From Aegilops tauschii subsp. strangulata (taxonomy: Eukaryota; Streptophyta; Magnoliopsida; Poales; Poaceae): 64,000 nucleotides of DNA. The position numbers and the translations under genes were made by a program. Where the stretch lies: positions 145,840,885 to 145,904,884 of the forward strand of contig NC_053038.3 of NCBI RefSeq assembly GCF_002575655.3, in the 5' to 3' direction. Numbering within the stretch: position 1 is the stretch's first letter; the number at the start of each line of letters is the position of its first letter. Positions 24,858-34,360 of the stretch are shown here, piece after piece. The notes beneath the pieces were generated by a model, which was not told where the DNA came from, did not search any database, and saw only the letters and a program-made list of their open reading frames with translations.

Positions 24858-27800
24858 GATAGGCAAGGAATTTCACCTTCGGTCTACAACAACGACGAGT
24901 TCGATGCCACGAACAACTCCAACGACGCCAAGATGCAAGCTCAAATGGAGGAGATCCAATCCCTCATCAAGTCCTACAAGCGATCTTCCTCATCTTCGAG
25001 AAGACGCTCAAGAGCACATGCCTCCGAGCTACCATCTCCGGCAAGGTCACATCGGCATCGACACCATCACCACCAAGAACGTGAAGGTCAAGAGCTCTAC
25101 ACCAACAACCGCTCATCGACTTCACAATCTCCCTTGGCATCTTTGCCAAGCGACTTCAAGGCATCTTCGCCTACGGATATACGGCATCTTCGCCAACAAC
25201 CACCTCAAGATTACGCTCAAGAGAAGCTCCCCAAGCTCAAGTCCGCGACTTCCACGAGCTACTACAACCTCGACACCGACCATGAGATTCCTTTCTATGG
25301 GACTCAAGAACCCGAGGAGTATCTCGAGTGGGAGCACCTAATGGACGACTACCTCAAGCTACATCAAGTTCCTCCCGAAGATCAAGTGAAGTGTGCCACA
25401 AGAAACTTTCACGACTACGCCTCGACATGGTGGCTTCACACACCTTCGGAAACCTATGACATGAGTTGGCCCAAGACGAAGAAAGCTTTGCGGCGAGAGT
25501 TTGTGCCTCCAACCTACACGGAACAACTTCTACGCCAGTTGGAGAACACCAACCAAGGATCCAAGTCCATCGACGCGTACTTCAAGGAGATGAAGATTGC
25601 CTTGCGACGAGCCGCCGTGGACGACCCCATGTCAATGAAGTTCCACTTCATGATGGGATTTAACAATGCCACCTCCACGACTATCTTCCTCGAGAACTAC
25701 AAGTCCCTCGACGACAACTACATTGGTGCTCTCAAGGCGGAACAAGAACTCATGAAGGCCAAGGCTTCTCCACCCCAAGCACACTTCTCGAAGACCAAGC
25801 TCAAAGACGATGAGCATGACGCTAGTACCACCAAGATGTCCAAGCCCGACGAGCTCCAAGACGATGCTCCCAAGATCGACTTCACCGCCATCCCTCTTTG
25901 TGGCATTGATGATGCCGAGTCCTCCATGACTCTTTTTCAAGATGGTGCGGCGACGAGTATGACTACAGAGACCTTCAAGGACCAAGCTTTTGAGGCAAGC
26001 GACATGGTGACGAGCAAGGATGATGCTTCCATCTTAGGAGGCGAGAGTGATGATGTGCCATCTTCGGCCTTCATCCACGGCGACGGCGATGAGATGGTAG
26101 AGTATTTCACTTCGACCACGGCGACGTATGATGACTTGAGTGACTTGTGCCACCATATTGAGAGTGAGAGTGACTTCACCACTAGCCACATATCCGATGT
26201 GCTGCCCCAATTCCCATGTGATGAGAGCCACAACCCCCACCACTTGAGTGAGATGAGTGACTCCACCATACGTGCGATTGAGTGCACCTACTTTGAGGGA
26301 GTGAGTGAACCACCACATAGAGAGAGTGAGGCCACTTCGATTTCTAATGACTTAACCTCTACCTCTATTGTGTCTTCTCATTTGATGCTAGGTCTCATTT
26401 ATGATGACGCGCCGATTCACGACGACTTCGTCCTTCCTATGGACATGACGATGTCCATGGTGGAATATGATGCACCCCCCACATGGTTCCATCAAGATGA
26501 AGATGGCCACCATTTGGTCTTTCCCACCTCACCTACACCACTTGATTGGAATGACAAAGGTAACATAGGTGACGGTGATGCTCTAGTCCCACTAGTGGAC
26601 ATTCTTGACATTGATTGCTTGCATGATGTTGATCCACCTATTACCTTGCTTCATGCTATTGAGATTTCCCCGTGGGATGATTTACCCATTTATGATGAGT
26701 ATGATGATTGCCATGTGGAGTCTATTAGTTGTGATGCCATGTTACATAGGATTTCTTGTGACAATTCTTTAGGTCACATCATGTTTCACAATCCGCTTGA
26801 CTTGTCATATGCTATGCATGAGATCAATCATATGTCATATTTGCAATCTCTTCGTAGTGACTATGCATATGCCATTAAAATTAACCCAATTTGCACATAT
26901 GGCATAGATGACAAGCCCATGGTTATTGGCATTTGTTTTTCTTGCGATGATATTGACATGCTCCCTTTGCATCATTTATCTCATATGCCATGCCATGACC
27001 ACCTAGCTTCGGATATGCATTGTTGTGGATGTTGTCCATTTTCTCCATATGATTACAATATTGCTCATGAGGAGACCCCCATAGTTTCTTCATACATTTT
27101 AGGAGATTTTGATCCATCCTATCCATTGCATGATCCCAATAATTATGTGCACAATATGCTCCCCATGAATCATAATGATATTGTTGTGCCATATACTAGT
27201 ATGCTCAATTTGCATCCCCATCGTGTCATACATAACAACTATTCTTTCATGATGGATGACATGTTCTTATACCATGCATCAAATTTCTTTGAGCGATGCT
27301 TATCTTGTGCTAACACTCACTTGCACATACACATCATGATGGATGATGTGTACATTTACCACACACACAATTTCTTTCGATTGTGTCTTTATTGTGTAGG
27401 TACCCATGACCACTTGTCAACCTCACAATCCCATGAGTTGACAAAACGAGCTCTAGAGAGCAATGATGACTTGGGATCCCATGGATTGCCTTTCCCACCG
27501 CTCACTTCATGCAAACACTTCGCGCATTTCTTTTACATGGCCCTCACATGGTTATGGGTTGTTGTCCATTATATATCATTTGCCCATCTTGCCATGTTCA
27601 CTTTGCATGATATGCCCATTACTATGCCTTTGCCACGCATTTGTAACCCATGCTTTGCATTACACATGATGATTGATTCTAGTACTTGTATGTGTATTTG
27701 CAAGCGTGGTGGAGATATTGTTTGTTACTGCCATGATTGCTTTGTGCCCCATGCCTATGATGATACTATGATCTTGATTTGTGTTCTTGCTTGCGATATG

Positions 27801-28214
27801 TCATGTACATTGCCTATGCCTATTCTTTGCTCACATGAAATGATTGCCATGATTTCCTCTAGTGTGTTGCATCTTCGCTCCACTAGTTTGCACGATGTGA
27901 TTACTATTGCTTGCCTTGTTGCATCACCAATGATTTATACTTGCTCACTTCATGCGGTTGATGACAACTATCTACATGCTTTGCACATGATTGTTATTAC
28001 TTCTTGTCATACATCTCCATATGTTGCCTCTCTCATGATAGATGATTTGACAAGTATTGAGTGCAACAATGTTTCTAATCTTGCTAATGAGCTTGCCCCC
28101 ATAGCATTCTCACATATATTTGGAGATTTTGACATATTCCTCGTGAAGCATGCTTGTCTTACCTCTTTGCACCAAATACCTAGTGCCATGGATATTGCCA
28201 TTGTTGCATCATAG
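24858..28214 (+). CDS. Gag polyprotein of the gag-only element, first part (to internal TAG)
   Basis: The likely start is the ATG at 24858 (MDRQGISPS); an in-frame ATG lies 84 bases upstream. Residues about 1-140 are polar, with Ser/Arg and His-rich runs. Residues about 150-320 are a Retrotrans_gag domain, with EYLEWEHLMDDYL, VPPEDQVKCATRNF, YASTWW and a Leu/Arg-rich helix region. Beyond it lie about 800 residues of low-complexity sequence rich in Asp, His, Met, Cys and Ser with no recognisable protease, RT or zinc knuckle. Its role is presumably capsid formation for a non-autonomous element. TAG at 28212-28214 interrupts the frame, which continues open beyond it. The long His/Cys/Asp tail has no function I can name. 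Confidence 0.75.
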   Translation, partial: DRQGISPSVYNNDEFDATNNSNDAKMQAQMEEIQSLIKSYKRSSSSSRRRSRAHASELPSPARSHRHRHHHHQEREGQELYTNNRSSTSQSPLASLPSDFKASSPTDIRHLRQQPPQDYAQEKLPKLKSATSTSYYNLDTDHEIPFYGTQEPEEYLEWEHLMDDYLKLHQVPPEDQVKCATRNFHDYASTWWLHTPSETYDMSWPKTKKALRREFVPPTYTEQLLRQLENTNQGSKSIDAYFKEMKIALRRAAVDDPMSMKFHFMMGFNNATSTTIFLENYKSLDDNYIGALKAEQELMKAKASPPQAHFSKTKLKDDEHDASTTKMSKPDELQDDAPKIDFTAIPLCGIDDAESSMTLFQDGAATSMTTETFKDQAFEASDMVTSKDDASILGGESDDVPSSAFIHGDGDEMVEYFTSTTATYDDLSDLCHHIESESDFTTSHISDVLPQFPCDESHNPHHLSEMSDSTIRAIECTYFEGVSEPPHRESEATSISNDLTSTSIVSSHLMLGLIYDDAPIHDDFVLPMDMTMSMVEYDAPPTWFHQDEDGHHLVFPTSPTPLDWNDKGNIGDGDALVPLVDILDIDCLHDVDPPITLLHAIEISPWDDLPIYDEYDDCHVESISCDAMLHRISCDNSLGHIMFHNPLDLSYAMHEINHMSYLQSLRSDYAYAIKINPICTYGIDDKPMVIGICFSCDDIDMLPLHHLSHMPCHDHLASDMHCCGCCPFSPYDYNIAHEETPIVSSYILGDFDPSYPLHDPNNYVHNMLPMNHNDIVVPYTSMLNLHPHRVIHNNYSFMMDDMFLYHASNFFERCLSCANTHLHIHIMMDDVYIYHTHNFFRLCLYCVGTHDHLSTSQSHELTKRALESNDDLGSHGLPFPPLTSCKHFAHFFYMALTWLWVVVHYISFAHLAMFTLHDMPITMPLPRICNPCFALHMMIDSSTCMCICKRGGDIVCYCHDCFVPHAYDDTMILICVLACDMSCTLPMPILCSHEMIAMISSSVLHLRSTSLHDVITIACLVASPMIYTCSLHAVDDNYLHALHMIVITSCHTSPYVASLMIDDLTSIECNNVSNLANELAPIAFSHIFGDFDIFLVKHACLTSLHQIPSAMDIAIVAS

Positions 28215-29374
28215 TATTCATGCACTTGTGCTTCTAATTGTTATGTGCAAAAGAAGAGAACCATCATGATGGATGATGTGTTTATCTACCATGCGCATAC
28301 GTTCTTTGTTTTTTTGTGTGCATGTGTAGGATACTTGGACTTTGTGTCGACTTCCGCTTCACGTGAGTTGACCATTCGAGCTCTTGAGAGCGAACCACCT
28401 TCTACCATGACGATTCTACATCGCACTTGCTTGTGCTTCGGCATTGTGAAGGACGCACAAGGACCTGCTTTCACGGTGATATCCTTCTCTTTTGAGAACC
28501 CCCAAACCATGATCATGGATATTATGGATCATACTACTTGTGTTGCTTTCCCCATGAAACTTATTGTTCATCTTGGATCACTTGATTGCACACTTGTTAG
28601 ATATCTTGCTTCGACTTGTCATTTTAACCATTCCATGCATCATGATACATATGCCTTGGGTGTTGCATCCAATTCTTGGATTATTTGCTCCTCTCATATG
28701 TTTGGTTGCAACAATGTCATCACTTCACATATGCCATGTCCCATTGCTTGTCACATGATTGACTTGATTGCCTCACACATGATGAACAATTGCTCTTTCT
28801 ATTGTGTTGAGTGCCACACTATGTTCAGTACACCCTATGCACATTATGCTTGGATTGCCTTGCACTTGACCCATATGTTTAGACATCTCATCTTATTTGG
28901 TGTTGTGAATGATTCATATGCCTACCATAGACCTTTCATTGTGCAATTTGTGAATGCTTGCTATGAACTTGAGGTAGATGCTTATTCTCTTGACACACAT
29001 ATTTGCATCTCTACCTCCCATTTACATGCTTGTCCCGATGATATCTTTGCTTGTGATCAACTGATATGCTTACATGCCATGTCACAATCCTTTGTCAAAC
29101 CATATGCTTTGCATGATGACGACACTTGTTTGGTGAACCACCTCTTGAATGCTTGGTTTTGCACTAACGCTAACCACATTTGTTTTTCCAAGTGTTTGTT
29201 GTCCTTACTCCTTTTGAAGGAATCACAAGATGGTGCGACACTGGAGAGTGCCCATTTTGAGCTTCAAGATGACAAGTACTTGGTGAACGTCCACTTCTAC
29301 ATGGCGAAGCCATCTCTTTCCCATGGTGATTTGGTTTTCGATCCGAGGTCGGATCTTTCCCAAGGGAGGGGAGA
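28215..29374 (+). pseudogene. Gag polyprotein of the gag-only element, continuation after the stop
   Basis: It is in the same frame as 24858-28214 and open through the 3' LTR start, reaching a TAG at 30009 inside the LTR. It repeats a block seen in the first part: MMDDV-I-YH-H-FF, then a Cys-rich stretch, then STS-S-ELT-RALES (27337-27460 and 28266-28390), with a shorter version near 27250. The shared frame argues that the stop at 28212 is recent damage or is read through, not a gene boundary. Confidence 0.6.
29362..29374 (+). other. Polypurine tract of the gag-only element
   Basis: AAGGGAGGGGAGA precedes TGATGCGG, the start of the right LTR. The LTR start is set by this tract and by the inverted ends TGATG/CATCA, because the left LTR lacks its 5' end. 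Confidence 0.75.
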
Positions 29375-30416
29375 TGATGCGGAGCATCCTATGGACATCA
29401 CCATGTCAAGAGTTTGTTTGGCTAGTGACACGTGCGACATCTACTTCACATACACAAAGGTGAATCATCTCCTTTACACGTGCTCACTTGACCCCTTCGA
29501 GGATGGTATAATACTTGACACTCCACTCGTGTGCATGCATAGGTATTGTCGGAACACTACGGACGACGAGGAGTGCAAACGCCAAGGAACAACTACACCA
29601 CCCGCGAGAGAAGCATGGAAGCGACGACGGAAGAAGAAGACGGAGATAGCTCCGAGGACACGGACATCCGGCCAGGACCCCGGACATTCGGCCCCTGGAA
29701 CCTCACCCACAGCAGCCGCCCAGCCGCCAAGTACCATCAGCGGCCAGACATCCGGCGCCCGCCCCGGACATCCGTCGCCTCGCCAAAGCCCGGACATCCG
29801 GCCCTTCCCCCGAAAATCCGGCATCGACAACAGAACGCACCTGAAGTTTGGCCACTTCAGCCCGGACAGCCGGCCCGAGCCCCGGACATCCGGCGCCTCG
29901 CGAAGCCCCGGACATCCGGCCCCCAGCCCGGACATCCGGCGCCTGCCTGCGCGCAGCCACGGGCCAGAGGCCCATGTATCTCTCTTTCCCACATACCCCT
30001 TCGTCGCTTAGACTATATATACTACTCCCCCTCCTCCTAGTTAGGGTAGCAAAGGATTATCTCATTTAGAGATAGAGCTTTGCTCATCCATATCGGATCT
30101 ACTCCACGAGAGAGACTGCGGCCCCTCTACGGAGAAGATCCACCTTGGATTCAAGACCCCTCACGGGAAGATCCCCTCGTGGATTAAAGACCTCCTCATG
30201 GAGAAGAACCGGTTACCGTTTGTATCGTCTGTTGTTGACTTTGGATCTTGTATCTTACCTTTGTGTTCATCGATCTAGCGCATGTGTGATCTATTCTTGT
30301 TGGTTGAGTGATTTCTCTTGTGTTCCTCTCGTGTTTCCCCTCGTGTTCATCACGTTCTTCATAGGGATCCGCTCCTTTCGTGAAAGATCGGCCATCTAGG
30401 GTTCCACCCTACATCA
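29375..30416 (+). repeat. Right LTR of the gag-only element
   Basis: It is 1042 bp. It contains about nine GGACATCCGG-type motifs (29655-29945), a TATA box at 30014-30021 and the transcribed end. AATGG (30417-30421) is the expected right target duplicate; the left one was deleted. Confidence 0.82.
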
Positions 30417-30884
30417 AATGGTCACTCACGCCTTGCCGCAACCCCGTTGCGGCCACATCGACTCCCTTTCTCGCCTTACCATGGCTGCTTGAGTGCTAAG
30501 GGGGACCTCCTGAGCATCGCGCCTCAGGGGCTCTTACTGGACCTCGGGCTGCACACCTCATGGCATTGACCACGGCACGCGACCTGGCATACCAGCGACG
30601 GCTATAGCCGCCTGGGGACCGGGACCTGTCAGCGCAGAGCAACAAGCCATCACGGGGAAAGAAAGGGGGATCGAGCCTTAACGGGACACGCGTTCGCTAA
30701 GTTTTCATAACAAGGAAAATAGGTACGAAAGACATTATAGATCCTCACATGCCCCCACGGGGTGATTCATGATTCTTCGCAGGAAAAAAAAGCCAATACT
30801 AAGGGGAGTCCTATCTACGCCCTTTTGTGGCGGACGCCATCATCAATAGTGGGCCACGGAGGGCCGGCGCCAACCCCATCCAGA
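30417..30884 (+). other. Gypsy copy 1: 3' non-coding segment
   Basis: It matches 35865-36333 of copy 2 closely. No ORF is supported on either strand. It forms the 3' side of the antisense B3 ORF and may hold its 3' UTR. Confidence 0.6.
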
Positions 30885-31754
30885 TCAGCGGCGGCGACGG
30901 CCGGACGCCGCGGCTCTGCTCCGAGCGCGGCGAGAGCTCGGGGGCACGTAGCTGTCATCGCTCGTCTCCGGAGTCTCGTAAGGCTCAGGAGAGCTGCTGG
31001 ATTCCCAAGGGCTACTGCTGCTGGAGTAGCCGCGAGCGGAGCGCGCGTCGGTTTGGCGGTCCTCTCCGGGGCAGCACTCCAGGCGGCGGCCCTCGGCGTT
31101 GAAGACCTTGAAGAAGAGCGTGGAAGCACCGTCGTACTCGAAGTGGATCGCGAGGGCGCCCCTCGCACGGCAGACCCATGCGATCTCCCCCCAGCCGCAG
31201 GTCATGAAGATCCTGCCGGTGGGAACCGCTTTGATCTCCGCTCCGGTCGACGGAGCACTGCAGTCGGCGTGCTGCAACCAGAGCTCAAGAGGCCCCCTCG
31301 GCGGCATCACATCGGAAAGGAACCGCGGGAAGCGGATGCAGGAGCTTGGAGGCATCGGCGCCCATAGCACCAACTCGCGCGAGGAGTCAGCGACGTTGAT
31401 CCCAGGGGCGACGACACGCGTCGCTGTGGCACGGCGACCCCAGACACGGTGCGCGCGGCGCTGCTCGTCGCTCTGAGCTCCCGAGCCCTCGTCTCGGGCG
31501 TACAAGGGTAGCGGGTACCCCGGAGGAGGCCGCTCGCACCAAGTCCTCGACACCACCTGCATCGCCGCTTCATCACGGTGAAGGATCGACCTTTTCTTCG
31601 GCGGAAGTGGCCCCGGATCATCACGGGGAGCCTTTCCTTTCTCTTTAGTAGAAAACCTTCTGATGGGCGCCCTTGTTGTCAGCAGTGGAGCAAGGAGGAA
31701 GAAGCAAGCAAGCCAGGAAGAGATGGGCAACGGGGGCTCCGCCCCCCTCCCCAT
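30885..31754 (-). CDS. Antisense ORF with B3-like DNA-binding domain (Gypsy copy 1)
   Basis: This 289-codon open frame lies antisense to the Gypsy genes, between the RT relic and the 3' LTR. The ancestral start was probably the codon at 31671-31673: copy 2 has ATG there (MAPIRRFST), while this copy has AGG and an in-frame ATG upstream at 31754. The middle (about residues 120-225) resembles a plant B3 domain: a basic/aromatic strand RFPRFLSDVMP, then GRIFMTCGWGEIAWVC, then LAIHFEYDG and FFKVFNAEG, which match the usual GW--F and F-Y-G---F-V--F pattern. A Ser/Pro/Glu-rich tail ends in an Arg-rich, nuclear-signal-like stretch (RRARSR, RRRR). If made, it would act in the nucleus. No B3 target or function is known from the sequence. 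It could be a captured host gene. Confidence 0.55.
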   Translation of the reverse strand: MGRGAEPPLPISSWLACFFLLAPLLTTRAPIRRFSTKEKGKAPRDDPGPLPPKKRSILHRDEAAMQVVSRTWCERPPPGYPLPLYARDEGSGAQSDEQRRAHRVWGRRATATRVVAPGINVADSSRELVLWAPMPPSSCIRFPRFLSDVMPPRGPLELWLQHADCSAPSTGAEIKAVPTGRIFMTCGWGEIAWVCRARGALAIHFEYDGASTLFFKVFNAEGRRLECCPGEDRQTDARSARGYSSSSSPWESSSSPEPYETPETSDDSYVPPSSRRARSRAAASGRRRR

Positions 31755-31759
31755 TTATA
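31753..31759 (-). promoter_or_regulatory. Antisense TATA box for the B3-like ORF
   Basis: TATAAAT on the minus strand is followed by GGGGAGG, about 80 bases before the ancestral start codon. The same box stands at 37192-37198 before the copy-2 ORF. In this copy the box overlaps the extended ORF, which supports the downstream start as original. Confidence 0.5.
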
Positions 31760-32001
31760 GCGGAAGATGGCCAATCGGCGTCTCCCACGATCGCAGGTAA
31801 TGATGGTTTTCCTTGCATGTCACAGGGACTTGTCAAGTCGTGCAGTTGCCGAGGCAGCGTGGGGAAGCGGAGACGCCCACGTCCAATCAACTGCCACGCG
31901 TCAACCGAGGCCGCAGGCTTTTGGGGCCCGCGGTGCTCCGAACTTGACCGTAGGCTTCACCGTGAAGCCAAGCCCGAGCGCACCTTGGGCCCGGGGGCTA
32001 C
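31760..32001 (+). other. Gypsy copy 1: segment before the 3' LTR, with polypurine tract
   Basis: Non-coding. It ends in TTGGGCCCGGGGGCTAC, a G-rich priming tract directly before the LTR, identical in copy 2 (37424-37440). It is upstream of the antisense TATA box, so it could hold antisense promoter elements. Confidence 0.65.
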
Positions 32002-32891
32002 TATCATCGTTCTGGGAACAGGGGTCCCCAGACTTGCCTGCCTGCGGCCCACAGCATGGCTAAGCCAGCAAGCCGTACGGCCCATCTTCATCAACAAGGC
32101 ATCCAAGATCCTCGCGAGGTGGACGACGCCAGACCTCCTCTGGAGTGGCCAAGCCAGGCCGGCTCATGAGGAGCGGAGATATCAAGGCGGGGCAAACCTC
32201 ACGAGGCTCTCATGACGTGAGCCATGACAAACGACACCAGGTGGGCGCCAGGCGGGCGCCAGCGCGCGCAGCGTCCTTGTTTCCTCTTTGGTGCTAAGAA
32301 GGCCAGCGCAGGCGAAGAGTACCGAGGCATCAGGCAAAGGTTGCTATATTGGTGCAACGAGACCAAGACCAGGAGGCGGCGAGACGGTGGTCATTGTGGA
32401 GCCCAAGGCGGCGTCACCACCAGAGCTTTTCACAGGCGAAGACCGCTTTTGTCTGGATAGCTTGTACTAGCTGTCCCCCTTCAAATTTGCACGCCGTTGT
32501 TGGCTCCCTTCCCGCTCGATATTTGGGAAGAGGACCAGGGCCTATATAAGTAGAGCTAGCCATCACAGTAGAGGCAGGTTGAACTGATCGGGCAATTCAC
32601 CCAGCTCTCACCCACACAAGTTAGCCAGGCACAAGAACACCTCAACCTCAGGAGGTTGTTCTTCCCTTGTACTGTTCATCATCAGCCCTAGAGGCAATCC
32701 ACCACCACCACACTGGAGTACGGTATTACACCACAACGGTGGACCGAACCAGTATAAACTTGTGTCTTTCTGTGTCGCGAGTTCGTCCGCGAGATCTTAG
32801 CAAGCTAGGGCGTAGATCGGTAGGAGGGAAAGACTTCGCGCACACCCCAGTGTTCGAACCTCAAGGGTTTGCCGGAACCCCACATCCGACA
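32002..32891 (+). repeat. 3' LTR of Gypsy copy 1
   Basis: It is 890 bp. It starts TATCATCG, where copy 2 has TGTCGGCG (37441), and ends CATCCGACA. The first dinucleotide is mutated from TG to TA. The sequence that follows (32892 on) is the interior of another element, and no tRNA-complementary site follows the LTR, so this is a 3' and not a 5' LTR. Confidence 0.75.
32543..32549 (+). promoter_or_regulatory. TATA box of the Gypsy LTR
   Basis: TATATAA within GGGCCTATATAAGTAG lies about 350 bases before the LTR end. The truncated copy-2 LTR lacks this part. Confidence 0.65.
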
Positions 32892-33265
32892 GCCCCACCC
32901 AGCTGCTCCCTCATCTGGTTGCGGCGCTTGGGGGCGTCGTGGACGGGATCGACCCCTTAGTTGAGGGGGAAGCCCGCACACTCTCTTTGGCTACACTCAC
33001 GCGCGTCTTCAGCCACCTCCATCTTTGCAATCCTGACGCCGATCTTGACGAGATGCTCCAGCCCGTGGACGACGAGCGCTGCGCAGCTGCTGTCGAAGCC
33101 GTGAAGAGCCAGGTGGAGGCCTTGCTGCAGAGGTTCCGCGCCTTCGACCCTGCGCCCTCAAGTGGTGGTGCTGCTAAACCTGCAACTCCGGCGGGCGGCG
33201 CAGGTGAGGGCAACGTCGCTGTGGGAGGGGCATCCCTTGCAAGTGACGGTCGCGTCCAGGGATGA
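32892..33265 (+). pseudogene. C-terminal part of a Gypsy-associated ORF (copy 2), 5' cut by copy 1
   Basis: The frame is open from the LTR edge to TGA at 33263. It reads LVAALGGVVDGIDPLVEGEA, then SHLHLCNPDADLDEMLQPVDDERC, then a helix-rich stretch and a Gly/Ala-rich tail. It resembles the C-terminus of proteins carried by non-autonomous Triticeae Gypsy elements, but I cannot name a domain or function. The N-terminus was lost to the insertion of copy 1. A non-coding, 3'-UTR-like stretch follows. Confidence 0.5.
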
Positions 33266-34360
33266 CGAGGTGGCTCGCTGGCAGCTCCTTTCCTTCTTTG
33301 CTTCTGCAACATGCACCATGCCTCGTGGAGGTGTTTAAACTTGTGTTTGGTACTGGGAGAACAATATGTCTTGTAATATTTGTTTGAGATTCTGCGATTT
33401 CCTTCCCGTTTGCTTGGTGTTCTACGTCGGCAGGGCCCGACCCCACGCATACCTCAGCCGCCGTTGGATCACCCGAATCGCTAGGATGAGACCAAGGGGT
33501 GAGGGGCTACGTGGACAGTTAGGCCCCTGAGTCGCGATGCTCAGGAGTCCTCCTTAACGTCCAAACGACCTTCATACCTTGGCTCTGCTCGGGAGGGCGC
33601 CTGACGACCAGGTCCGAGAGACCTGGCAGGGCGGCGTACGCTTGGGCGTGACCCGAGTGCCGCCCCCGTGCCTAGCCCCCTCGCGTGGCTCTCCCGAGGG
33701 GAAAGCGTTGCATTGAGGCTGGACACTGAGCCGGGTGGCTCCCTGATGTTGGTACGGCCATGGGGCCACCCTTAGTTGTTTATCACCAGCGCGGAGCATG
33801 GCGCTTCCGCACTTGCACAGCCATAGCCGCTCCTCGACCATGTCGACTGCCAGCGTGGAGCATGGTGCTTCCACTGGTGCGTGGGTGAGGGCTCCCTCTG
33901 AGTGGAGCCCCCGGGGCGTCTATAGCCCCGCCCTGACACGTGGCTTGCACAGCAGGGCTGGACGAGGTGTGTCTGGGCACTCGTGAGCGAGCGCGGGACT
34001 CACGAGGCCCGACCTCAAGGCGGGTTGCACCTGGTCTTGATTCATGATGGCTGCGATGGTCCTGCGAGATGGTTAGGCAACCTGCACCGAGCGAATCTCC
34101 TAAGGTGATCACATGAGAAGGCCAGACACCAACGACCCTAGGAGGTGACGTGAGCGGGTCCGGCCCGCCAGACAGAGCTCAGTCATTGGGTTTATCGATG
34201 CTGCAGGGACGGACCCGAGCACAGACGCCGTGCCTAGTCTTCTCATGCAAAGAATCCTGAAGAAAGACGACCGGCACGTGGCTCCCGCGGTGGCGAGGGA
34301 CCAGGTCGCATGCCCTAGCCTGTTCATCCATGAATAGCTCATGCGAGGACAGGGCACCAA
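33266..34360 (+). other. Gypsy copy 2: non-coding interior
   Basis: About 1.1 kb without a supported gene. It starts T-rich (33330-33400, UTR-like) and becomes GC-rich. It has no match in copy 1, where protease stands at the equivalent place, so copy 2 is either chimeric or carries a replacement here. Confidence 0.5.

Larger units (their letters stand above)
22537..30416 (+). mobile_element. Gag-only LTR retrotransposon (TR-GAG type) with 5'-truncated left LTR
   Basis: The right LTR is 29375-30416 (TGATG...CATCA). The left LTR keeps only its last 619 bases (22537-23155). Between them lie a primer-binding site, a 1.7-kb leader and one long reading frame that carries a gag domain but no protease, RT or integrase. 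The flanking Gypsy sequence is contiguous in copy 2 (35106 against 35865), so the insertion was followed by a deletion that removed about 390 bp of LTR and 760 bp of host. Gag-only elements of this design are known in plants as TR-GAGs. It would depend on a partner for pol functions. Confidence 0.82.

Noticed and set aside
29474..30040. ORFs on both strands across the GGACATCCGG array
   Set aside because: The repeated motif has no stop in most frames and generates artificial ORFs.
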